Of a stretch of DNA of 64,000 nt, positions 16,165-24,037 are shown piece after piece. Position 1 is the first letter of the stretch. Each line of letters starts with the position of its first letter. The stretch is from Flavobacterium branchiicola (GTDB lineage Bacteria > Bacteroidota > Bacteroidia > Flavobacteriales > Flavobacteriaceae): contig NZ_JAGYWA010000004.1 of assembly GCF_018383905.1 (NCBI RefSeq), positions 124,001 through 188,000 of the forward strand, written 5' to 3'. The translations under genes were made by a program, and so were the position numbers. The notes beneath the pieces were generated by a model. It saw only the letters and a list, made by a program, of their open reading frames with translations, was not told where the DNA came from and searched no databases.

Positions 16165-17454
16165 TTATTTTTTCTTCAATTCTAAATTGTATTTTTTTAC
16201 AATTTCCAAAGTTGATTTATCGCCATTAAAAACCGAATTTAATCCTTGTGGTTCCTGTGGCGGATCTGTGGTAAGCGGTTCTCCGGGACTCCATTTTCCG
16301 GATTCATTTACCGCTTTTCCTTCGCCTCCATAACCCCAGAAATTTGCCGCTTGTAACGGACCTCCATTTTTATGGCTTTCTACAACTCTGTTAAAAATAT
16401 AGCTGTAGAACTTGTCTCTGTAAATAGAGGAGGCTCCAGCATTTAAGTTCTCATTTTCTCTTGGTAAACCAAATTCTTCAATAATAATGGGTCTTTTTAG
16501 ATTATTGGCCACTTTAATATGATCGTCAATATATTTTCCGGCATTTTCTATTGTTGTAGGCATTGTAGCTTCACCCTTATCTGCTTTGAACCAATTCCAG
16601 TTTTTAGGCCAAATGTGCATTGTCAAATAATCAATATTGGGATTTTGATGTGTTCTTTCAAAAATTTCCATACTGTCGTTTGAACTGTTTTTTCCTTCAG
16701 AACCTGTAGAAACCAAATGATTTTTATCTAAACTGTCAATCAAATCAACAATAGTATTTAGCCATTTAGTAAATTTAATTTCATTTTCAGGAGTAAAAGT
16801 TCTTGGTTCATTTCCAACTTGCCAGGCCATAATGGTGTTGTCTTCGTTGTATTTCTTTTTAGAATACGTATTTGTTCTTCCAATAATAAATTTCACATGA
16901 TTATTTAATGCTTCCATGCAAGGCTCACAACTATGAAATTGCTCTGTATACGACATAAATTGGGGCCACGTGTTAGGTGGAATATTCGGAACCGGAACTG
17001 CACCTTTGCCATTCCATTCCAGATATTGAGACATTCCGCCAGACCATTCCCAGTTATTGGTCAGATATAAAACGGCATACATTTTACGTTTGCTCATTTC
17101 GGCGATTAAAAAATCTAAACCGTCCAATAAATCTTCATCGTATTTTCCTTGCTGATATTGAAGCGCAGGACGAACAGTAAAATCGTATTTTCCTCCATCT
17201 CCACCAACCAGAATTCGTAAATTATCGATTCCGTTTTTTTTCAGGAAATCAAGTTCGCGAAGCAGTCTTTTTCTATCACCAACTTTTTTAGAAGCCAATA
17301 AACTTCCGTACCAATAATTCGTACCAATATAACTATAAGGTTTGTCGCCTTTGTAGAATTGAGTGCCTTTTACAGTAATTTTTTCTTGTGCCTGACAAGC
17401 AATTGTCGTGAAAATTAAGGCTAAAGAAAGGCTTTTAAAAAGTCTGTTTTTCAT
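16165..17454 (-). CDS. GH5 subfamily 7-like beta-mannanase lipoprotein
   Basis: This 429-residue lipoprotein has a signal ending TTIAC with anchored Cys20. The GH5 catalytic barrel follows, with acid/base Glu216 in WQVGNEPRTF and nucleophile Glu327 in IIIEEFGLP. The NYWYGSLL and GNEPRTF phrases are typical of GH5_7 endo-beta-1,4-mannanases. It would cut mannan at the cell surface or in the periplasm. It follows the epimerase gene after 107 bp that contain a structured repeat, so it may be part of the operon with reduced read-through. Confidence 0.92.
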   Translation of the reverse strand: MKNRLFKSLSLALIFTTIACQAQEKITVKGTQFYKGDKPYSYIGTNYWYGSLLASKKVGDRKRLLRELDFLKKNGIDNLRILVGGDGGKYDFTVRPALQYQQGKYDEDLLDGLDFLIAEMSKRKMYAVLYLTNNWEWSGGMSQYLEWNGKGAVPVPNIPPNTWPQFMSYTEQFHSCEPCMEALNNHVKFIIGRTNTYSKKKYNEDNTIMAWQVGNEPRTFTPENEIKFTKWLNTIVDLIDSLDKNHLVSTGSEGKNSSNDSMEIFERTHQNPNIDYLTMHIWPKNWNWFKADKGEATMPTTIENAGKYIDDHIKVANNLKRPIIIEEFGLPRENENLNAGASSIYRDKFYSYIFNRVVESHKNGGPLQAANFWGYGGEGKAVNESGKWSPGEPLTTDPPQEPQGLNSVFNGDKSTLEIVKKYNLELKKK

Positions 17455-17474
17455 AATTTATTATTAAGGAGCTA

Positions 17475-17556
17475 ATCCTGCTATCCGCTGTATCTTTTGT
17501 CTCGTTCGAAAAACGAGACAAAAGGATGCCGCTTCTATCAGGGCTAGGGCTTTACG
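17475..17556 (-). repeat. Structured dispersed repeat, copy 2
   Basis: On the minus strand it reads GATAGAAGCGGCATCCTTTT, then a hairpin, then AAAAGATACAGCGGATAG. This matches the frame of the copy at 9965-10056. The central hairpin has a perfect 13-bp stem (17494-17506 with 17512-17524) and a 5-nt loop. It lies in the spacer between the epimerase and GH5_7 genes. Confidence 0.65.
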
Positions 17557-17561
17557 TTATT

Positions 17562-18752
17562 TTAGGTAGTAATTCGATTTATAAGTTCCAGACATGCTCG
17601 GCTATTATGATACGGGCATTTCCAAAATCCGGCTTTATCTTTTTGGATTAGTGAATTATCTTGGTGTATTCCCCAAAACCATTCTCCGTTTTGTTGGTCT
17701 AAAATGTGTGTTTTTATAAAGTCCCAGTTTTTCAGTACAATGGACAAGTATTTTTCATCTCCTGTTAATTGATAGGCGTTATAAAAACCAATTAAGGCTT
17801 CTGCCTGAACCCACCAGTGTTTTTCGGCAACCAGTTCGTTTTTCTCAGGATCGAATTCGTACCATAATCCTCCATCATTATCTAAACCTTCCTGAGTAAC
17901 TTCTGCCATTTGAATGGCGTGTTTTTTATATCGGGAAATTAAATTATAATCTTCTGAAATTTCAGCACATTGTAATAATAACCACGCTGCCTCGATATCG
18001 TGACCGTATGAAATAACATCAGGCTTTTCGATCCAGTTTTCATCAAAAAACAAACGTAAATGCCCCGTTTCGGTATTGATAAAATGCTCGTCTATGGTTT
18101 CCAGCAATTCGATAATATCTTTTTGAAGCGCTTTGTCTTTCCAGACTTTAAATAGATTTGCATAGGCTTCAACAATATGCAAATGGGTATTCATGGTCTT
18201 TTTTTCGTTGGCATCTTTATCGCTTAAACGCAAGTCTTCAATAGGTTGCCAGGTGCGTGTGAGCGCTTCAAAATAACCTTTGTTTTCAGAATCGTAACTG
18301 TGTTCCTGAATTTTTAAATATAAATTAATGGCTATTTCTAAAGCTTTCTCCTCTTTAGAAATAGCATAATATTCAGATAATCCATAAATGGCAAAAGCTA
18401 AAGCATAGATTTGATTTTTGGTGTCTTTTGGTGTTTTATCGACATTGATACTCCAAAATAAACCTCCAAATTCAGAATCATAAAAATATTCTGAAAGAAA
18501 AAGAAAAGCTCTTTCTGCCAATTTTTTATGTTCTTCGTTTTTTGTAACCTGATAACTGGCTGAAAACGACCATAAAATTCGGGCATTCAAAACGGCACCT
18601 TTTTCGGTATTGGCAATAATATGATCGTTAAAATCAATTTGACCAATAAAACCACCATTTTGGGTATCTATAGTATGTTTTGACCAATATTTTAAAATAG
18701 AGTCAAGTTCAGCTGATAATTCAGTTTTAAGTTGCTTTAGTTTTGTTGACAC
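17562..18752 (-). CDS. Cellobiose/mannobiose 2-epimerase (AGE superfamily)
   Basis: This 396-residue cytosolic protein has the (alpha/alpha)6-barrel features of the N-acylglucosamine 2-epimerase superfamily, such as RILWSFSASY, HWWVQAEALIGF and the C-terminal WKCPYHNSRACLELI. In Bacteroidota mannan operons this enzyme turns beta-1,4-mannobiose into mannosyl-glucose by inverting C2 of the reducing-end sugar. It starts 6 bp after the stop of the GH130 phosphorylase, the enzyme that uses its product. That pairing makes the mannobiose assignment much stronger than N-acylglucosamine. Confidence 0.93.
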   Translation of the reverse strand: MSTKLKQLKTELSAELDSILKYWSKHTIDTQNGGFIGQIDFNDHIIANTEKGAVLNARILWSFSASYQVTKNEEHKKLAERAFLFLSEYFYDSEFGGLFWSINVDKTPKDTKNQIYALAFAIYGLSEYYAISKEEKALEIAINLYLKIQEHSYDSENKGYFEALTRTWQPIEDLRLSDKDANEKKTMNTHLHIVEAYANLFKVWKDKALQKDIIELLETIDEHFINTETGHLRLFFDENWIEKPDVISYGHDIEAAWLLLQCAEISEDYNLISRYKKHAIQMAEVTQEGLDNDGGLWYEFDPEKNELVAEKHWWVQAEALIGFYNAYQLTGDEKYLSIVLKNWDFIKTHILDQQNGEWFWGIHQDNSLIQKDKAGFWKCPYHNSRACLELINRITT

Positions 18753-18758
18753 GTTGAA

Positions 18759-19949
18759 TTATATAGTATTATTTTTTTCAATTTGACTTATGATTGTTTC
18801 TACAGAACCTGCTGAAATAAAAGTATCTGCGGGTGCATTTGTAACGTAATCAACCAGTTTTGCTACAGAGGAAACAGCAACATGCATTCTTGTATCTGAT
18901 GATGCGTAGTATACATAAACAGTTCCATCGGCATCTTCAATCCATCCGTTAGAAAACAATACGTTCGATACATCACCAACTCTTTCAATTCCTTCAGGGC
19001 CCATAAAATGTCCTGCAGGAACGTGAGTAACTTTTGTAATATCATTTAAATCGGTCATGAACATGTACAAAGTGTAGCGTAAACCTGCTGCAGTATTACG
19101 AACTCCGTGTGCAAGATGCAACCAGCCTTTTTCTGTTTTAATAGGAGCAGGACCAAGACCGTTTTTCAATTCATAAATAGTATGGTATTGTTTCCCGAAA
19201 ATGATTTTCTCCTCTTTTACAATCGGATTCGTCATATCTTCTACATAACCCAAACCAATTCCGCCACCAGCTCCAACATCGATAAATCCGTCTTGCGGGC
19301 GTGTATATAAAGCGTATTTTCCGTTTACAAATTCAGGATGTAAAACCACATTACGTTGTTGTCCGGTATTTGAAATCAAATCAGGAAGTCTTTCCCAATT
19401 TACTAAATCTTTAGAACGTACAATTCCTGCATTGGCTACAGCCGAACTTGTATCACCTTTTGGCGCCTTTGGATCTTTTCTTTCCGTACAAAAAATACCG
19501 TAAACCCAGCCATCTTCGTGATTAATTAAACGCATGTCGTATACGTTTGTATCTGGTTCTTCGGTTTGTGGAATCACGCATGGTTTTTCCCAGAATTTAA
19601 AATTATCCACACCGTTTGGACTTTCTGCAATTGCAAAAAACGATTTTCTGTCAATTCCCTCAACACGTACAGCAAGAAGATATTTGCCGTTCCATTTCAT
19701 TGCTCCTGCATTAAAAGCAGCGTTCATTCCGATTCTTTCTTGTAAAAAAGGATTTGTTTTTTCGTTTAAATCAAAACGCCAGTTTAATGGTACGTGTGCT
19801 GCAGTAACGACCGGGTTTTTATAGCGTTGGTATATACCGTTTCCGGCATTTTCCTGGGGAGCATTTTTTTGCTCGATCAGATTTTTATGTTCGTTTTCTA
19901 ATGCTACTTTTCTATCTTGAAATGTAGTTGAAGTGGCTATTGTTGTCAT
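18759..19949 (-). CDS. GH130 4-O-beta-D-mannosyl-D-glucose phosphorylase
   Basis: This 396-residue cytosolic phosphorylase has the five-bladed propeller motifs of GH130 subfamily 1, including MNAAFNAGAMKWNGKYLLAV and NVYDMRL. Asp138 in the latter is the likely proton donor by position. Family members split Man-beta-1,4-Glc with phosphate into alpha-mannose-1-phosphate and glucose. The order GH26, transporter, GH130, epimerase is the one known from the Bacteroides fragilis mannan operon. It lies 28 bp after the transporter gene and 6 bp before the epimerase gene. Confidence 0.94.
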   Translation of the reverse strand: MTTIATSTTFQDRKVALENEHKNLIEQKNAPQENAGNGIYQRYKNPVVTAAHVPLNWRFDLNEKTNPFLQERIGMNAAFNAGAMKWNGKYLLAVRVEGIDRKSFFAIAESPNGVDNFKFWEKPCVIPQTEEPDTNVYDMRLINHEDGWVYGIFCTERKDPKAPKGDTSSAVANAGIVRSKDLVNWERLPDLISNTGQQRNVVLHPEFVNGKYALYTRPQDGFIDVGAGGGIGLGYVEDMTNPIVKEEKIIFGKQYHTIYELKNGLGPAPIKTEKGWLHLAHGVRNTAAGLRYTLYMFMTDLNDITKVTHVPAGHFMGPEGIERVGDVSNVLFSNGWIEDADGTVYVYYASSDTRMHVAVSSVAKLVDYVTNAPADTFISAGSVETIISQIEKNNTI

Positions 19950-19977
19950 ATTAGTCGATTTCTGTATCTGTGTAATT

Positions 19978-21369
19978 TTATTTTATTTGATCTCTTTTTT
20001 CGTTTAAATCTTGTTCTATTGTTTGAAGTTTTTCTTCAGATAATGGATAGAATACTATAAAGGCTACTGATATTAAAGCTGCAATTGCAGGCAGTATGCT
20101 TAACATTAACTGAATTCCGTTTTGGGCAACTGCGGTTTGTTCTACATTAGCCTGAAAGCCATAATATCCTAATAACCATCCTGCTCCGGCGCCACCAATA
20201 GTCCATCCAAATTTTTGTGACATTGAAGATGCAGAGAAAACTAATCCTGTAGCTCTTCTGCCTTGTTTCCATTCCGAATAATCGGCACTGTCGGCATACA
20301 TGGACCAGATTAATGGGAAAATGCAACCGGCGCAAATACTAATAAGAAGCTGAAAAGTCATAATTAAAAGAATGTCCTGTTTTCCGAAGAAATAGAAAAT
20401 CAAACTTAAAATTGCCGCTAAAGCCATTGCGCCCAGAAAAGTTTTCTTTTTACCAATTTTGTTTGCAATTGGTGTTGCGATAATTACTCCGATAATGTTT
20501 GCAGCCTGACCCAATACCAGATAAATAGAAGTTGGCGTCATGTGAAATTCAGTTCCAAAAAGCGAGAAATCAAAATTGATACTGCTGCTTACATAATATT
20601 TAAAATAATAAACTGCTGCGCCATCACGAATAGAGTTGAAAACTAAAGCACCAATTCCGGCACCAAGTAAGATCCACCATGGTCTGTTTTTCCATAAATC
20701 GTTTAGATCTTCTTTTAAGTTAGATTGCTCATTTTCGATGGGTTTAACTCTTTCTTTGGTGAAGAAAAAACATCCCCAGAAAAAAGCGGTTGTAATAACT
20801 CCAAAAACAGATATTGTAGCCAACCATCCGGTTTTAGAATTTAAGCTTCCGCCGAAATAGTTTACTAAAGGTTCGATTAACCAAAGAGCCAAAAGACTTC
20901 CTCCAAAAGCAAAAACCATTCGATATGAAGATAAAGTGGTTCTTTCTTTTCTGTCAGAAGACATTACGCCTAATAACGATGCATACGGAACGTTGATTAA
21001 GGAATAAATCATCATCATTAAGGAATAGGTGACATAGGCATAAATTATTTTTCCTTTTTCATCAAAATCCGGTGTGTAAAAAGTTAAAACTCCGATTACG
21101 GCAAACGGTATTGCAACCCATAATAAATAGGGTCTGAATTTTCCCCATTTGCTTTTGGTTCTGTCAGCAATGATTCCAACAATTGGATCAAAACAAGAAT
21201 CCCAGATTCGGGTAATTAAAAACATGGTTCCTACGACAGCAGGCGCTAATCCGAAAACATCGGTATAGAAAAATAATAGATACATGCTGAAAATTTTCCA
21301 AAACATAGAAGATGCAGCGTCTCCAAGACCGTAACCTACTTTTTCTTTTAAACTAATTTTGTCGTGCAT
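19978..21369 (-). CDS. GPH-type MFS sugar:cation symporter
   Basis: This 463-residue inner-membrane protein has about 12 hydrophobic helices. The N-terminal signature GYGLGDAASSMFWKIFSMYL and loop DRTKSKWGKFRPYLLW are typical of the glycoside-pentoside-hexuronide (MelB-like) family. In this operon it should bring beta-mannobiose or short manno-oligosaccharides from periplasm to cytosol. It lies 33 bp after the GH26 mannanase gene and 28 bp before GH130, which makes it the ManB counterpart. The coupling ion cannot be read from the sequence alone. Confidence 0.93.
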   Translation of the reverse strand: MHDKISLKEKVGYGLGDAASSMFWKIFSMYLLFFYTDVFGLAPAVVGTMFLITRIWDSCFDPIVGIIADRTKSKWGKFRPYLLWVAIPFAVIGVLTFYTPDFDEKGKIIYAYVTYSLMMMIYSLINVPYASLLGVMSSDRKERTTLSSYRMVFAFGGSLLALWLIEPLVNYFGGSLNSKTGWLATISVFGVITTAFFWGCFFFTKERVKPIENEQSNLKEDLNDLWKNRPWWILLGAGIGALVFNSIRDGAAVYYFKYYVSSSINFDFSLFGTEFHMTPTSIYLVLGQAANIIGVIIATPIANKIGKKKTFLGAMALAAILSLIFYFFGKQDILLIMTFQLLISICAGCIFPLIWSMYADSADYSEWKQGRRATGLVFSASSMSQKFGWTIGGAGAGWLLGYYGFQANVEQTAVAQNGIQLMLSILPAIAALISVAFIVFYPLSEEKLQTIEQDLNEKRDQIK

Positions 21370-21402
21370 TGCGTTCTTTTTAAGGATTTTAATTTGGATA
21401 AT

Positions 21403-22539
21403 TTATTTTAAGGCTTTCTGAAGGTCTTTTTCAAATAAGGTTTTATCAAGATTATAAAAATCGATAAAATCTTTTTCGCTTACTTGTCCGGAATAAGGAA
21501 CATAGTAATGCATTTTTTGTTCTTTTTCCTGCCAGCCGTGGTTTCTCCACAATAAAACATAAGATATTTTATAATCACCAATAGCATTGTTTAAAGTTCC
21601 TGTCCACCATTTTGGGTCCGGAATTGCTTCATATCCAGCTTCGGCAATGGCAATTAATTTGTGTTTTTCTACACCAATTTCATTAATAATTTTAAGTTGT
21701 TTTTGCACTTCGGTTGTAAATTTCTTACCGTCTTTGTCATCAGTATTCTGATAACTGTCAAAGCTTAAAATATCGGCATATTCATCACCCGGATATTGAT
21801 TCAGAAAATCTTCTTTAGAACTGAAACTGCCTGTATTGTAGATGTAAATTAAATTATGAACTCCTTTTTTTTGCAAATATTCGAAGGTAAATTTCCAGAT
21901 TGCTTTAAATTCCTCTGGAGTTGCGTTTCCTTTTCCCCACCAGAACCAGCCTCCGGTAAGTTCATGATAAGGTCTGAAAAGTATTGGAATGTTTTTTCCT
22001 TTTTTATCTTTTAAGGACAGAAAGAAATTTGATGCTTTATCAAGCCATGAAGTGAATTTTTTATGATTTTCTCCTCCCGGTAATATTGTATTTATAGCAT
22101 TTGACGTATTATCCCATGCATTTTTTCCTGTTGCAGGATTGTCAAAATGCCAACTTATAGTTGAGATCCCGCCTCTTTCATTTGCTTCCTTTATATATTG
22201 TTTCATTTTATCAAAAGGAACGCCGTCTATATTATTAACGTCGTCTTTTTCAAGACCAGCAATATCCCATCCATAAATAGCCGGATAATCTCCAGTAACT
22301 TCTTTTACATCGCTTTTTCCTTTTTCATATTTCCATTTTACGCCATAAGCAAGGTCGTCCTGATGACCAAAAAGATATCCTTTTTGAGTTAATAGGTTCA
22401 GCTTTTTATAAAGTGCAACTGTTTCAGGTGTTGCTTTTTTATCTGAAAGTGACAAATTAGTATCAGTGGTAATTGTTTTGGAAGAACATGATGTTCCTAT
22501 AAATACGGCTGCTATAAGGGTAAATATGTTTTTTTTCAT
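21403..22539 (-). CDS. GH26 beta-mannanase/mannobiohydrolase lipoprotein
   Basis: I start this gene at 22539, where MKKNIFTLIAAVFIGTSC gives a lipoprotein signal (Cys18); an upstream in-frame ATG at 22575 would add a hydrophilic 12-residue extension that spoils the signal. The 378-residue enzyme has GH26 acid/base Glu193 in LFRPYHELTGGWFWW and nucleophile Glu300 in IAIAEAGYE. Similar single-domain periplasmic enzymes release mannobiose, which fits the downstream transporter, phosphorylase and epimerase. It is the first gene of the leftward operon and is divergent from the AraC regulator. Confidence 0.93.
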   Translation of the reverse strand: MKKNIFTLIAAVFIGTSCSSKTITTDTNLSLSDKKATPETVALYKKLNLLTQKGYLFGHQDDLAYGVKWKYEKGKSDVKEVTGDYPAIYGWDIAGLEKDDVNNIDGVPFDKMKQYIKEANERGGISTISWHFDNPATGKNAWDNTSNAINTILPGGENHKKFTSWLDKASNFFLSLKDKKGKNIPILFRPYHELTGGWFWWGKGNATPEEFKAIWKFTFEYLQKKGVHNLIYIYNTGSFSSKEDFLNQYPGDEYADILSFDSYQNTDDKDGKKFTTEVQKQLKIINEIGVEKHKLIAIAEAGYEAIPDPKWWTGTLNNAIGDYKISYVLLWRNHGWQEKEQKMHYYVPYSGQVSEKDFIDFYNLDKTLFEKDLQKALK

Positions 22540-22844
22540 ATGGTATTTATGGTTGTGGTTAAGTCTAAAATACACTAAATCAGTTATTTTTAATGTGTTT
22601 TTTACACTTTATTTTTCAATCGAAAATTTGTTACTGTTTTCTATATAAAATTATTAAAACTTTAAAAAGATATTCTATAAAAAATGATTAATGTTTATTA
22701 TTAATACCGTTTTTAGAAAATTGATAATTCTATTTTTCAAAGATAATTGGATGTTTATCGTCTAATTAATATTATTTTATCAATTATATATCATATTATT
22801 GCAATTCAAAAATCACCTAATAGTATATTAAATAGTATTTCAAG
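22540..22844. promoter_or_regulatory. Divergent control region between GH26 and AraC genes
   Basis: These 305 very AT-rich bases separate the leftward mannan operon from the AraC-family regulator. A minus-strand TATCTTTG (plus-strand CAAAGATA at 22738-22745) fits the -7 consensus and would give a leader of about 190 nt for GH26. No dyad long enough to call an operator was found. The regulator here probably binds non-palindromic sites. Confidence 0.5.
22738..22745 (-). promoter_or_regulatory. Candidate -7 box for the leftward mannan operon
   Basis: TATCTTTG on the minus strand is an exact TAnnTTTG match, about 200 bp before the GH26 start. No CAA (-33) is seen at the right distance, which leaves room for activator-dependent transcription. 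Confidence 0.35.
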
Positions 22845-23723
22845 ATGAGCAGTGCTAAAAATTTTTATAGAGAAATAGCGCCACTTTCAAGTGGAGATAG
22901 TTTTTTGGTTTTCGACAGAGTGAAAGATAGTTTTGATTTTCCGGTGCATTATCATCCGGAATTTGAGATCAATTTTATTCTAAACGGAAAAGGAGTGAAG
23001 CGTGTTGTTGGAGATAATATAGAAGAAATTGACAGTGTTGAATTGGTTTTAATTGGTCCAAATTTATATCACGGATGGGAATTGAATAAGTGTACGAGCA
23101 AAAAAATTCATGAGATTACCATTCAGTTTCATAATGATTTATTTCATGAATCTTTATTGTCAAGACGAATTATGAATCCGATTCGGGATATGTTTAATCG
23201 TTCAATTCACGGGATTTTATTTTCTAAAAAAGTGGCAGAAGAGTTAACACCAAGGCTTGTGAGGCTTTCTAAATTGGATGGTATGGACTACTTTCTGGAA
23301 ATTACTTCCTTATTATATGATCTGGCAAATTCCAGAAACCAGCGTTTGCTTTCTACTTATACAGTAGATTATGATACGTTTGATGATTATGATAAAATGA
23401 AATTGGTTTATGAATATGTTCAGAAAAATTTTGCAGACAAAATCACTTTAGAGGATGCTGCAAATGTGGCGAGCATGTCGATAATTTCATTTAACCGATT
23501 TATTAAAAAACGCACCGGAAAAACTTTTGTCAATTATATTAATGATATCAGAATTGGGTACGCGGCTCGTTGGCTGGTTGAAAAAGACATGAGTGTTTCT
23601 GAAGTAGCTTTTAAGTCAGGTTTTAATAACATTGCAAACTTCAATCGTAGTTTTAAAGCTATTAAAAATTGTACTCCTAGTCAATATAGAGAAGATTTTT
23701 CTGGATTAAAGCGTATTTTATAG
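22845..23723 (+). CDS. AraC-family transcriptional regulator of the mannan locus
   Basis: This 292-residue cytosolic protein has an N-terminal cupin sensor (about 1-110, with FPVHYHPEFEINFIL) and a C-terminal double helix-turn-helix (about 190-290). The second recognition segment reads SGFNNIANFNRSFKAIKNCTP. It sits between the leftward GH26 operon and the rightward susC operon, so it is the obvious local regulator. A mannan-derived sugar may bind the cupin. Use of a soluble AraC protein rather than a hybrid two-component sensor or anti-sigma factor is a notable choice for a SusCD locus. Confidence 0.9.
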   Translation: MSSAKNFYREIAPLSSGDSFLVFDRVKDSFDFPVHYHPEFEINFILNGKGVKRVVGDNIEEIDSVELVLIGPNLYHGWELNKCTSKKIHEITIQFHNDLFHESLLSRRIMNPIRDMFNRSIHGILFSKKVAEELTPRLVRLSKLDGMDYFLEITSLLYDLANSRNQRLLSTYTVDYDTFDDYDKMKLVYEYVQKNFADKITLEDAANVASMSIISFNRFIKKRTGKTFVNYINDIRIGYAARWLVEKDMSVSEVAFKSGFNNIANFNRSFKAIKNCTPSQYREDFSGLKRIL

Positions 23724-24037
23724 TGATACTTTTTTTGCACAAACAAATATTATTTTTAACGAAAACGTTTGCTTTTGCCTCATTCGTTCGTTTTTATTTA
23801 TAATTTGTAGTGATTTTATAGTGTGTGATTGCGAAATACGCAATTTTTATTGGTTTTTATTTTCATATGTGTTTTTTTAAAACGTTATAGTAAAAATATT
23901 ATCATTAAATGATATAATACTATCGATTTGATGTTTTGTTCTGTTATAGATTTGTTAAATAATTTAGAAAATAAATCACACCCTTTTTTATTACTTGATT
24001 ATGAGTAAAACAAATTTAAACTAACCAAACATTTATT
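23724..24037. promoter_or_regulatory. 314-bp leader/control region before susC
   Basis: Non-coding and AT-rich. It holds an 8-bp palindrome AAACGTTT at 23763-23770 in the phrase AACGAAAACGTTTGC, and a candidate promoter at 23927-23954. Nothing else could be assigned. Confidence 0.45.
23927..23954 (+). promoter_or_regulatory. Candidate susC operon promoter
   Basis: TTTG at 23927-23930 and TAGATTTG at 23947-23954 are separated by 16 bp, slightly shorter than the usual 17-23. It would give a leader of roughly 75 nt. Confidence 0.4.
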
